Shown here: positions 24,755-33,369 of the stretch, in pieces
How positions within the stretch are numbered: position 1 is the stretch's first letter
Layout: each line of letters begins with the position of its first letter
NCBI GenBank assembly: GCA_038529355.1
Contig: JBCBDU010000010.1
Coordinates: 36,828-100,827 of the forward strand
Reading direction: 5' to 3'
Length of the DNA stretch: 64,000 nt
Source: CALBPI01 sp038529355
Lineage (GTDB): Bacteria; Pseudomonadota; Gammaproteobacteria; Steroidobacterales; Woeseiaceae
Notes under the pieces: generated by a model
What the model saw: only the letters and a program-made list of their open reading frames with translations
Told to the model about the DNA's origin: nothing
The model's database searches: none
Made by a program: the position numbers and the translations under genes

Positions 24755-25645
24755 ATGAAACCTGAAACCGAAGTGATTGAATCGAATATCGACGGCTTGC
24801 AGTTGCTCGCGCGCGGCAAAGTGCGCGATATCTATGCCGTCGATGATGCGCACCTGGCCATCGTGGCCACCGACCGCCTGTCAGCCTATGATGTGATTCT
24901 GCCGCAAGGGGTGCCTGGCAAAGGCGTGCTGCTCACCCGACTGGCGCGTTTTTGGTTTGCGCAGTTCGACGATGTGATCGTCCATCATCTGACGTCGCTG
25001 CAACTAACGGACATTGTCAGCGATACTGCGGCCAACCGGGCGCTGAACGCACGCACGATGATTGTTAAACGATTGACACCGTTGCCGATGGAGGCCGTTG
25101 TGCGCGGCTACCTGATCGGCTCTGGTTTTCGCGATTACCAGCGCGATGGTGCCGTCTGCGGTATCGCATTGCCGGCCGACTTGCCACAGGCGGCCAAACT
25201 CGACACACCGATTTTCACACCAGCCACCAAAGCGGCAGTCGGGGATCATGATGAGAACGTCAGTTTTGACGTGTTGTGCGGGCTTGTCGGTGCCGAGATG
25301 GCGCGGCAAGTGCGCGACGTCTCGTTGCAGTTGTATGAGCGCGGCGCGCGGTTTGCAGCCGAGCGCGGCATCATCATCGCTGACACGAAGTTCGAGTTCG
25401 GCACCGATCATGACGGCACTCTGCATCTGATTGACGAAGTACTGACACCCGACTCATCGCGATTCTGGCCAGCCGCGCGGTATCAACCCGGCAGCAGTCC
25501 GCCGAGCTTCGACAAACAGTTCGTCCGCGACTATCTCGAGACGCTCGACTGGGACAAAACACCGCCGGGACCCGAGCTGCCAACGCAGGTCATCGAGGGC
25601 ACCCGCGCGCGCTACCAACAGGCACTCGAGCTGCTCACCGCATAA
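24755..25645 (+). CDS. purC: Phosphoribosylaminoimidazole-succinocarboxamide synthase
   Basis: SAICAR synthetase of purine synthesis. Motifs: LARGKVRDIYAVDDAHLAIV at the N-terminus, MEAVVRGYLIGSGFRDYQRDG in the middle, IIADTKFEFGTDHDG and DEVLTPDSSRFWPAARY at the C-terminus. 296 residues, the longer form common outside Enterobacteria (E. coli 237). purE and purK lie 5 kb to the right as a separate cluster. Confidence 0.97.
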   Translation: MKPETEVIESNIDGLQLLARGKVRDIYAVDDAHLAIVATDRLSAYDVILPQGVPGKGVLLTRLARFWFAQFDDVIVHHLTSLQLTDIVSDTAANRALNARTMIVKRLTPLPMEAVVRGYLIGSGFRDYQRDGAVCGIALPADLPQAAKLDTPIFTPATKAAVGDHDENVSFDVLCGLVGAEMARQVRDVSLQLYERGARFAAERGIIIADTKFEFGTDHDGTLHLIDEVLTPDSSRFWPAARYQPGSSPPSFDKQFVRDYLETLDWDKTPPGPELPTQVIEGTRARYQQALELLTA

Positions 25646-25702
25646 CCGCAGCAAAAGCCACAGCGTTGCGGCGGCGTCACTTGCCGCGATACCGCGCCAG
25701 CG

Positions 25703-26497
25703 TTACTGTTGTGACTGCCAGTCGGCGATGATCGTTCGCAGGGCATCGAGTCCGTCAGTCAACGCGGCAGGGCCCGGCTGCAAAATCATTGCCGACTTGA
25801 CCTCAAACATCTGTCCGTTTGCGACTGCCGGAATCTGGCGCCACCCGGCTCTCTCGGCAACCCGTTCCGGGCGGAATTTCTTGCCACACCACGAACCGAT
25901 AATGATGTCGGGTCGTGCGTCGATAATGCGCTGTGGGTCGGCGATGATTCGGTCCTTTGCCAATGACGCGCTGGCCAGCTCGGGGAAGCAATCGTCGCCG
26001 CCGGCAGCCGTGACCAGCTCGCTTACCCAGCGAATACCGCTGATCATCGGTTCATCCCATTCTTCAAAGTACACGCGCGGCCTGTGGCGATGTTCAGTCC
26101 GCGTCATCGCCTGCACCCGTGCTTGCAGCGAATCAGCATAGGCACGCGCCTTTTGCTCGCAACCAATCATGCCACCCAACACGCGAATCATCGTCAGTAT
26201 TTCAGCAACCGAACGATGGTTGAACACATGAACAGTCACACCTGCGCGGATTAACGCTGCGGCGATGTCCGCCTGAATATCCGAAAAACCCAGGACGAGA
26301 TCGGGCCGCAACGCCAGAATCCGGTCAATCTTCGCGCTCGTGAACGCTGACACCTTCGGTTTTTCCTTGCGCGCACGCGGCGGCCGAACGGTAAACCCGG
26401 AAATACCGACAATGCGATCCTGCTCACCGAGCGCGTATAACGTCTCGGTCGTTTCTTCGGTCAGACACACGATGCGTTCGGGGTATTGCGACGTCAT
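25703..26497 (-). CDS. BtuF-like cobalamin-binding protein without signal peptide
   Basis: 264 residues of the periplasmic-binding-protein (BtuF/FepB) fold: RIVCLTEETTETLYALGEQD at the start, LRPDLVLGFSDIQADIAAAL and ARPDIIIGSWCGKKF. From the ATG MTSQYPERIV no signal peptide is visible, and the longer reading upstream (MHDAIVKPCATCVCKVVR) is not a signal sequence either. Family members of this sort are annotated cobalamin-binding proteins and are cytosolic or exported by unknown means. No BtuC/BtuD genes are adjacent. Divergent from yihY. Confidence 0.8.
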   Translation of the reverse strand: MTSQYPERIVCLTEETTETLYALGEQDRIVGISGFTVRPPRARKEKPKVSAFTSAKIDRILALRPDLVLGFSDIQADIAAALIRAGVTVHVFNHRSVAEILTMIRVLGGMIGCEQKARAYADSLQARVQAMTRTEHRHRPRVYFEEWDEPMISGIRWVSELVTAAGGDDCFPELASASLAKDRIIADPQRIIDARPDIIIGSWCGKKFRPERVAERAGWRQIPAVANGQMFEVKSAMILQPGPAALTDGLDALRTIIADWQSQQ

Positions 26498-26545
26498 ACG
26501 CACTACTTTACACACGCAGGTCGCGCAAGGCTTTACAATTGCGTC

Positions 26546-27880
26546 ATGCAACGCTTGTTCGGCATATTGAAATCATGGCTGTGGCACGCCGATAGTGCGT
26601 ATCGCCCCTGGTACCTGCGCTGGATCACGAGCGTCGGCCGCTATGTGTTCGGGCTCGCGCGCGACATCGGCGGCGGTCAACTCTCGCTGCACGCAATGAG
26701 CCTCGTGTACTCGACATTGCTCGCCGCGGTGCCACTGATCGCATTCAGCTTTTCTGTGCTGAAAGGCTTGAACGTCCACACATCACTAGAGCCGCTGCTG
26801 TATGAAGTGCTCGAGCCGCTCGGCGAAGAAGGCGTGCAGATCACCAGTCAGATCATGACGATGGTCAACAAAGTCAGCGGCGGCGTACTTGGTGGCGTGA
26901 GTTTGACGTTGTTCCTGTACACAGCCATTTCGATGGTGCAAAAAGTCGAGACGAGCTTTAACTACGTCTGGCACGTGCATCAGCCGCGCAGCCTGAGCCG
27001 GCGCATCCTCGATTACACGACAGTGCTGCTGATCGGCCCGCTCATGATGGCGTTGTCGCTGGCGTCGATCGCATCGCTGCGCAACAACACCTTTGTGCAG
27101 GCGATTACGCAAACCAGTTGGTTCAGTCTGTTCTGGCTTCAGGTCGGCAAGGCGTTACCGTTTATCCTCGTCACGCTCTTGTTCAGCGCGTTGTACAAAT
27201 GGATGCCGAACACCCGCGTCAAACCCGTCGCGGCATTGTTTGGTGGCGTCGTCGCCGGCTGCCTATGGGCGATTACCGGCACGTTCTTCGCCGACTTTGT
27301 CGTCTACTCTTCGCGCACGCTAATCATCTACGCCAGTTTCGCAATCGCTGTCACGACGCTGTTGTGGCTGTATGCAAACTGGCTCATTCTGTTGCTTGGC
27401 GCACGGCTGGCCTTTTACTACCAGAATCGCGAATACCTGCGCATCGGTCGTCACGATCCGCGCCTGTCCAGCGCGACCCGCGAGCGCCTGGCGCTGGAAA
27501 TCATGTGCAGTGTTGGCGAGCCTTACGTACACGGCGCCGGTGGTGCATCGATCGCCGACATCGCCGAACGGTTGCGCCTGCCGAGTGTTATCGTTGAAGA
27601 GGTGGCTAGCGAGTTGGAGGATGCCGCGCTGATTGTCAGCACTGATCGCGAAGTGTTGATGCCGGCGCGCGACATTCATGCGATGCAGATGGCTGAGATC
27701 CTGGCGACGATACGGCAGTGCGGAGATACGGGGCTTGCGCGCACGCCGCAATGGTCAACGGACATCTCTCAGTTGCATGGCGACGCCATGACGACATTGG
27801 CTGCTAACGTGGGTGAAACGACGCTCTATGAATTCGTCGCGCAACGCAATGTCGGCGCCGACGCGGCAGTCGACACCTGA
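26546..27880 (+). CDS. YihY/virulence factor BrkB family membrane protein
   Basis: 444 residues. About six transmembrane helices in residues 30-300 (for example LSLHAMSLVYSTLLAAVPLIA, split as YSTLLAAVPLIAFSFSVLKG), the family core YTTVLLIGPLMMALSLA-type segment, and a C-terminal winged-helix-like cytoplasmic region (about 325-440). Once named RNase BN; that activity belongs to another protein, and the role of YihY remains unclear. A start 20 codons earlier overlaps the divergent gene and is not preferred. Confidence 0.88.
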   Translation: MQRLFGILKSWLWHADSAYRPWYLRWITSVGRYVFGLARDIGGGQLSLHAMSLVYSTLLAAVPLIAFSFSVLKGLNVHTSLEPLLYEVLEPLGEEGVQITSQIMTMVNKVSGGVLGGVSLTLFLYTAISMVQKVETSFNYVWHVHQPRSLSRRILDYTTVLLIGPLMMALSLASIASLRNNTFVQAITQTSWFSLFWLQVGKALPFILVTLLFSALYKWMPNTRVKPVAALFGGVVAGCLWAITGTFFADFVVYSSRTLIIYASFAIAVTTLLWLYANWLILLLGARLAFYYQNREYLRIGRHDPRLSSATRERLALEIMCSVGEPYVHGAGGASIADIAERLRLPSVIVEEVASELEDAALIVSTDREVLMPARDIHAMQMAEILATIRQCGDTGLARTPQWSTDISQLHGDAMTTLAANVGETTLYEFVAQRNVGADAAVDT

Positions 27881-27930
27881 CGCTGCGAAACACGACGCAG
27901 CGATAATCATTGGCAGCCGCGACCGCGACA

Positions 27931-29274
27931 TCAACTACCGGCGATCGTGACCGACGGCACCAGCAAACTGCCCGCCTGAATCCGACTGTGCGGATCGGCA
28001 TCATTCGCCACGCCGGCGATGTTCTGCAACATATCCGAAAGGTTAGCAGCGACGGTAATCTCGCTGACGGGATAGGCAATTTCGCCGCCACTGACCCAGA
28101 AACCGGCCGCGCCGCGACTGTAGTCACCGGTAACCAGATTGACGCCCTGCCCCATCATTTCGGTGACCAGCAAACCCTCATCCATTTGCCGGAGCAACGC
28201 CGGCAAATCCTGCGCGCCCGGTGTCAGCAAGATGTTGTGCACGCCACCCGCGTTAGCCGTCGTTTGCAAACCCAGCCGGCGCGCGGAATAGCTCGACAGG
28301 ATATAGCCATTGAGCACGCCATCGCTGACGATATCGCGCGCCTTCGTCGCAACGCCTTCAGCATCGAACGCGGCGCTCGCGGGGCCTTGTTGCATATGCG
28401 GACGCTCTTGCAACGAAAGCGCAGGTGCCAGCACTGGCTTGCCGATCGCGTCGAGCAGATAGCTGGCCTTGCGATACTGTGCGCCACCGCTCACAGCAGA
28501 GAGCAACTGCGCAATTAGCCCCGCAGCCTGATCATAACGAAACACGACCGGCGCCTGTCGCGTTGTAATCTTGCGAGGTGCCAAGCGTTGCACAGCGCGA
28601 CGCGCCGCTTCGGCCCCGACCTCGGCTGCCGACGCCAAAGCTGTGGGGTTGCGCGCACTGGCATAAAAATAATCACGCTCCATGTGCTCACCTTCACCGG
28701 CAATAACGGCGCAACTCAGGCTGTGTCGCGAGCGCCGCTCGCTGCCCATAAAGCCGTGCGAATTGCCATACACCGACAACGATCGGTGGGTCGACACGCT
28801 CGCGCCTTCAGAGTTGCTGACCTTCGGATCGGCGTCCAGTGCCGCCGCCTCGCACTCCAGAGCCGTAGCCTTGATCGCATCGATATCCAGCTGCCAGGCG
28901 TGATCGAGCTCAAGATCCGGAAATTGTGTCGCCATCAGTTCGGGATCCGCCAATCCTGCATATTCGTCGGCGCCGGTCTGGCTGGCGATATACACCGCCT
29001 TGTCGACAGCGGCGGTGACTGCTTCTGTGGACAGGTCTGATGTGCTTGCTGAGCCTTTGCACTGCCCGCAATAGACGCTGATGCCGAAACCCCGGTCGTT
29101 CTGCGATTCGATCGTCTCGATATCACGCATCCGCGCGCCTACCGACAGACCCACGTCCTGGCTCGCCATGACTTCCGCCTGATCGGCGCCAGCGCTGCGT
29201 GCCCTGTCAAGCGCCAGCGCAATTGTGCGCTGCAACTGCGCTTCCACGTTGTCTGCGATTACTATGCTCGCCAT
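27931..29274 (-). CDS. pmbA: Metalloprotease subunit PmbA/TldE
   Basis: 447 residues. Partner of TldD in the TldD/TldE heterodimeric metalloprotease, which degrades unfolded peptides and matures microcin B17 (known in E. coli). Family segments: SQDVGLSVGARMRDIETIES, then NDRGFGISVYCGQCKGSAST, and C-terminal MMGQGVNLVTGDYSRGAAGF. TldE lacks the HExxxH motif, as expected. ATG with GAGG five bases upstream. Divergent from darP, the E. coli yjgA-pmbA arrangement. tldD is also in this window. Confidence 0.95.
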   Translation of the reverse strand: MASIVIADNVEAQLQRTIALALDRARSAGADQAEVMASQDVGLSVGARMRDIETIESQNDRGFGISVYCGQCKGSASTSDLSTEAVTAAVDKAVYIASQTGADEYAGLADPELMATQFPDLELDHAWQLDIDAIKATALECEAAALDADPKVSNSEGASVSTHRSLSVYGNSHGFMGSERRSRHSLSCAVIAGEGEHMERDYFYASARNPTALASAAEVGAEAARRAVQRLAPRKITTRQAPVVFRYDQAAGLIAQLLSAVSGGAQYRKASYLLDAIGKPVLAPALSLQERPHMQQGPASAAFDAEGVATKARDIVSDGVLNGYILSSYSARRLGLQTTANAGGVHNILLTPGAQDLPALLRQMDEGLLVTEMMGQGVNLVTGDYSRGAAGFWVSGGEIAYPVSEITVAANLSDMLQNIAGVANDADPHSRIQAGSLLVPSVTIAGS

Positions 29275-29385
29275 CGTCGCCTCATCAACTGCTCCAATCT
29301 GTGTGAGTGTACACGCTGGGCGCATCCCACGGGCCCGCAGCCCGTGCTATTCTCAGCCGCTTTGCGGTACCCCTTCCGACGAAAC

Positions 29386-29901
29386 ATGGCCACTGAACGC
29401 CCAAGCAAATCTGCGCAAAAACGCGCCGCGCAAGCCATCCGCGCGCTCGCCGACGAGCTGGTATCGCTCAAGCCGGCTCTGGTCGGCAAAGTGGTTGCGG
29501 ATGAGGACGTCGCAAGCGCCGTGCGCGAAGCGCAGGCGATCAACAGTCACGGCGCACTGCGCCGGCAAAAACAATACATCGCGCGACGCCTGCGCGACGT
29601 TGATGTTGATGCGATCCGCGATGCACTGAATGCTTTGCAAGCCGATGACAAGCAGGACAAGCGCCTGTTCCGCGCCGCAGAACAATTGCGCGATGCGCTG
29701 CTTAGTGAACCGGCGCAAACGCAATCGCTGCTCGATGCGGCCGGTGTCAGCACCAGCGAAGAATTACACGATACGCTGCGCCGCTATGCGTCGGCCTCCG
29801 ATACGCGCACCCGCAAGCAAGCAGCACGTAGCGTGTTTCGGCAACTTTACGCAGCAATGTCGGCAACGCCGCCACTTGATCTTAAGACCAATCAGGACTA
29901 A
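29386..29901 (+). CDS. darP: Ribosome maturation factor DarP/YjgA
   Basis: 171 residues, helical and charged. Start ERPSKSAQKRAAQAIRALAD (after MAT), INSHGALRRQKQYIARRLRD and the final HDTLRRYASASDTRTRKQAA match YjgA, a late 50S assembly factor. The upstream 14-codon extension is not conserved. Followed at three bases by purE, so probably cotranscribed with purEK. Confidence 0.92.
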   Translation: MATERPSKSAQKRAAQAIRALADELVSLKPALVGKVVADEDVASAVREAQAINSHGALRRQKQYIARRLRDVDVDAIRDALNALQADDKQDKRLFRAAEQLRDALLSEPAQTQSLLDAAGVSTSEELHDTLRRYASASDTRTRKQAARSVFRQLYAAMSATPPLDLKTNQD

Positions 29902-29904
29902 AGC

Positions 29905-30399
29905 ATGCAACCGAGAATCGGCATCATCATGGGTTCGCAAAGCGACTGGGCGACTATGGCCAAGACCAGTGAAATGCTCAATACGCTGTCGATCGTTCAC
30001 GACGTGACCATCGTATCAGCGCATCGCACGCCTGACTTGTTGTTCGACTATTGCGCAACAGCACAAGAGCGCGGCCTGCAGGTCATCATCGCCGGTGCCG
30101 GCGGCGCGGCTCACTTGCCCGGGATGGCTGCGGCGAAGACTGCGTTGCCGGTGTTCGGTGTCCCGATCAAATCGCGCGTACTGAATGGCATCGACTCGCT
30201 GCTGTCGATCGTGCAAATGCCGGCCGGCGTGCCGGTTGGCACACTGGCAATCGGTGATGCCGGCGCCACCAATGCCGCATTGCTCGCCGCCGCTGTGATC
30301 GCACTGCACGATCCGGCCGTGGCGCAGCGACTGACCGACTGGCGCCAGGCGCAGACGGAGCGCGTATTGTCCAACAGCGATCCGCGCGCAGACGCCTGA
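29905..30399 (+). CDS. purE: N5-carboxyaminoimidazole ribonucleotide mutase
   Basis: 164 residues. Class I PurE: GIIMGSQSDWATMAKTSEML, VSAHRTPDLLFDYC with the catalytic His, and IIAGAGGAAHLPGMAAAKTA. Converts N5-CAIR, the PurK product, to CAIR. It ends one base before the purK start. Confidence 0.98.
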   Translation: MQPRIGIIMGSQSDWATMAKTSEMLNTLSIVHDVTIVSAHRTPDLLFDYCATAQERGLQVIIAGAGGAAHLPGMAAAKTALPVFGVPIKSRVLNGIDSLLSIVQMPAGVPVGTLAIGDAGATNAALLAAAVIALHDPAVAQRLTDWRQAQTERVLSNSDPRADA

Positions 30400-30400
30400 C

Positions 30401-31495
30401 ATGCGCATCGGGATCATTGGTGGCGGCCAGCTCGGTCGGATGCTGGCGCTGGCCGGCACGCCGCTGGGCATGTCATTCACGGTGCTCGACCCGGGTGAAA
30501 GCCCCTGCGCGAGTGAAGTGGCGCATCATGTGCGCGCCGCGTTTAACGACGCCGACGCGTTACGTACTCTGATCGAGAGCAATGATGCGGTCACGTTCGA
30601 GTTCGAAAACATCCCGGCTGCTGTGCTTGAGGCGATCGCGACCGACACCTTACAACCGCCGGTCAAGGCGCTGTTGACCGCGCAAGACCGTCAGCGAGAA
30701 AAGCAGTGCTTCGAACACATCGGTTTGCCCGTCGCGCCGTGGCGGTATGCCGATAGCCAGCAGTCCGTCGACGCGGCTATAGAAACGCTTGGTCTGCCAC
30801 TGATCGCCAAAACGGCCACACTCGGTTACGACGGCAAGGGTCAACAACGGCTCAAGCACGCCGAAGATGCGGCGGACCTGTTTGCGCAACTGGGCAGCGT
30901 GCCGCTATTGATTGAGCGCCTAGTCGACTTCGAGCGCGAAGTATCGATTGTCGGCACGCGCAACCGTCGCGGCGACATGGTGATCTACCCGATCACGCAA
31001 AACATACATCGCAACGGCATCCTGCACCGCAGTCAGCGCATCGAACTGCCGCGCGACTTGAAACGCCAGGGCATCCACCATCTGCGCAATCTTGCGAATA
31101 CGCTCGACTACGTTGGTACCCTCGCGCTCGAGTGCTTTGTCTGCGACAACGTGCTGCTCGGCAATGAATTTGCGCCGCGCGTACACAACACCGGGCACTG
31201 GACACTCGACGGCACGCATTGTTCGCAGTTCGAGAACCATCTGCGCGCGGTGGCGGACTTACCACTGGGCAGCACGCTCAGCGAGCATCCGGCCGGCATG
31301 TTGAATCTGGTGGGACAAATGCCGCCGCCGCGACAGATAATTCAATCGGCAAACACATTCCTGCACGCGTACAACAAGGCACCCAGACCCGGCCGCAAAC
31401 TCGGCCACATTAACGTGATCGGCAAGGATCAGCCGTCAGTCAACGCCCAGCTTGACGCGCTGGAGCGCGAATTGGGCATCCACAGCGATACCTGA
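30401..31495 (+). CDS. purK: N5-carboxyaminoimidazole ribonucleotide synthase
   Basis: 364 residues, ATP-grasp. IGIIGGGQLGRMLALAGTPL at the N-terminus, FEFENIPAAVLEAI and TATLGYDGKGQQRL ATP-binding loop, then FAPRVHNTGHWTLDGT, all conserved. Makes N5-CAIR from AIR, bicarbonate and ATP for PurE, with which it is translationally coupled. Confidence 0.98.
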   Translation: MRIGIIGGGQLGRMLALAGTPLGMSFTVLDPGESPCASEVAHHVRAAFNDADALRTLIESNDAVTFEFENIPAAVLEAIATDTLQPPVKALLTAQDRQREKQCFEHIGLPVAPWRYADSQQSVDAAIETLGLPLIAKTATLGYDGKGQQRLKHAEDAADLFAQLGSVPLLIERLVDFEREVSIVGTRNRRGDMVIYPITQNIHRNGILHRSQRIELPRDLKRQGIHHLRNLANTLDYVGTLALECFVCDNVLLGNEFAPRVHNTGHWTLDGTHCSQFENHLRAVADLPLGSTLSEHPAGMLNLVGQMPPPRQIIQSANTFLHAYNKAPRPGRKLGHINVIGKDQPSVNAQLDALERELGIHSDT

Positions 31496-31537
31496 CCGAA
31501 TCACAGACGCAGCAGGCAGATTCGGTATACTAGCGCG

Positions 31538-32731
31538 ATGGCTTACACGGAATATTTCGAGCTCAAGGAACAACCGTTCCGGTTAACCCCGGATCCGGAT
31601 TTTGTTTATTGGAGTGAACAGCATCAACAGGCCAAGTCATATCTGGAATCCACGATCTGGCTGGCCGACGGATTTGTTATCCTGACCGGCGAAATCGGTT
31701 CGGGCAAGACCACGCTGTTGCAATCGTTCTTGTCCGAGCTGGACGACAGTGTTGAGTATGCAGTGATCTCCCAGACACAGTTGTCGCCCGATGAATTCCT
31801 GCAGGCGGTTCTGGTCGAGTTTGGTTTCAAGCCTTTCGGCAAGGGCAAGGCCGAGCTGCTCGATATGCTGAACACGTTTCTGCTCGATCGCTATGCCGAA
31901 GGCAAACGCGTGCTGTTGATTGTCGACGAGGCCCAGAACCTGTCGCGCCGTGTCTTGGAAGAGTTGCGGCTACTGAGCGGCCTCGAGACGCACAAGGAAA
32001 AAGTGCTGCGCATTATTATTGCCGGTCAGCCCGAGCTGCGCGACAAGATCAACCGTGACGACCTGCGCCAACTGACGCAGCGTGTGCGTCTTCGCTTTCA
32101 TCTCGAACCGTTGAGTCGCGAAGACCAGCGCAACTACATCGAGCACCGCCTGCAAGTGGCTGGCGCCGGTGAACGCGAGTTGTTTGACGAGGATTGTTTC
32201 GATGCGATCTACACGGCGACCAAGGGCGTGCCCCGGCTGACCAATACGTTGTGCGACACAGCTATGTTGTGCGCGTTCGCCGACGAAACCGAAACGGTGT
32301 CCCTGGAACAAGTAGAAGCCGCGCTAGCAGAGCTTGGCTGGAGCGACGACGGCTCCCACCTGGAAGGCATTGGCGCGGGCGCAACGTCAGATCACTTGGC
32401 AATTCTTGCGCAGATGGAGTTGCGTGAAAAAGACAAAACGCTGGCGCACTTCGAATTGGCACCGGGTCGTATCGTTGTCGGGCGCACCGAAGACAACGAC
32501 ATTCACATTGATTCGCGCTTTGTCAGCCGCCACCATGCGCAAATCACGACAACTGCCGAAACCTCGATTATTGAAGATCTGAACAGCACCAACGGCATGT
32601 TTATCGGGGCAAAGCGATTGAAGAAGCGTCGACTACGTGACGGCGACGTTATCGCACTGGGTGCTCATCAATTGATCTACAAGGATTTTCGTGAGCCCGA
32701 GGAAGCTGACCCGTTCGGTGAAGAAGAGTAA
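31538..32731 (+). CDS. ExeA/GspA-like AAA ATPase with C-terminal FHA domain
   Basis: 397 residues. The N-terminal FELKEQPFRLTPDPDFVYWS and Walker A GEIGSGKTT (51-59), Walker B LLIVDEAQ (Asp130-Glu131) and IAGQPELRDKI are those of the ExeA/GspA family. From about residue 305 an FHA domain follows: IVVGRTEDNDIHIDSRFVSR, HHAQI, LNSTNGMFIGAKRL, with the phosphothreonine-binding Arg, Ser and Asn all present. It has no peptidoglycan-binding domain or transmembrane helix, unlike ExeA itself, so it is a cytoplasmic ATPase that can dock on phosphorylated partners. Function unknown. Confidence 0.88.
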   Translation: MAYTEYFELKEQPFRLTPDPDFVYWSEQHQQAKSYLESTIWLADGFVILTGEIGSGKTTLLQSFLSELDDSVEYAVISQTQLSPDEFLQAVLVEFGFKPFGKGKAELLDMLNTFLLDRYAEGKRVLLIVDEAQNLSRRVLEELRLLSGLETHKEKVLRIIIAGQPELRDKINRDDLRQLTQRVRLRFHLEPLSREDQRNYIEHRLQVAGAGERELFDEDCFDAIYTATKGVPRLTNTLCDTAMLCAFADETETVSLEQVEAALAELGWSDDGSHLEGIGAGATSDHLAILAQMELREKDKTLAHFELAPGRIVVGRTEDNDIHIDSRFVSRHHAQITTTAETSIIEDLNSTNGMFIGAKRLKKRRLRDGDVIALGAHQLIYKDFREPEEADPFGEEE

Positions 32732-32778
32732 TCCGAACTGATTAATGTGCCGGCCGGTGCAGATGCAACTTCAGAAGC

Positions 32779-32994
32779 CTACAGCAGGTTATCGTCCAGA
32801 TTTGAGCGACGCTCCCGGTAGTCGCGCCGGCGCAGCCACAATACGAGCCCGTAGATCAGGCAACAGAAGCCGAGCAGTAAGCAAACCGTCGGCCAGATGT
32901 CGAAATCCAAGTAGAGCGACAGACCCAGCAAAATACCGCCCGCAGCCAGATACAGATAAGGCAACGCCTCATAAACGGGTTTCGATATCCACAT
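32779..32994 (-). CDS. Small two-helix membrane protein
   Basis: 71 residues with two hydrophobic helices (LPYLYLAAGGILLGLSLYLD and IWPTVCLLLGFCCLIYGLVL), then a basic, charged C-terminus (RRRDYRERRSNLDDNLL). AGGAG lies eight bases before the ATG, which supports a real gene. Family not recognised; similar small inner-membrane proteins are common in proteobacteria. Confidence 0.75.
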   Translation of the reverse strand: MWISKPVYEALPYLYLAAGGILLGLSLYLDFDIWPTVCLLLGFCCLIYGLVLWLRRRDYRERRSNLDDNLL

Positions 32995-33088
32995 AGGTTG
33001 TGCTCCTGCAACGGGCGTACCGCCGCTAGCGCGCCCGTACGTGTGCGCTCAGCATACCTTGTGCAGGTCGTGTGGGTAAAATCGCTGT

Positions 33089-33259
33089 CTAGTCGCGCTT
33101 AATGCCAAACATGCGCAGCACGCGGCTGCCCAGAGACTCGCGAAACGCATCGACGCCATAGTCGGTGTCAGGTTTGATACCCTGCTCACGCAACTGTTTA
33201 GCGAACTCCTGCGCGGCCGGATCGAGGTCAGTTTCAGTCATGGTCGTATCGAATTGCAT
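33089..33259 (-). CDS. Small hypothetical protein
   Basis: 56 residues read directly from the minus strand: MQFDTTMTETDLDPAAQEFA, then KQLREQGIKPDTDYGVDAFR, ESLGSRVLRMFGIKRD. Soluble, amphipathic and charged, without recognised domain. The ribosome binding site is weak (CAGAGAC); an internal ATG at 33241 would give 50 residues. It sits between the two-helix membrane protein and tldD on the same strand. Coding character is plausible but unproven. Confidence 0.5.
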   Translation of the reverse strand: MQFDTTMTETDLDPAAQEFAKQLREQGIKPDTDYGVDAFRESLGSRVLRMFGIKRD

Positions 33260-33369
33260 AGCAGTCTCTGTCGATTATTGATATTCAACATAGTGTGCAA
33301 TCGCATACAAAAAGCTGCAGTGAAACCGTTCACAGGCCGTTCAATCGCTGTGCGACATAACGTAACTAT

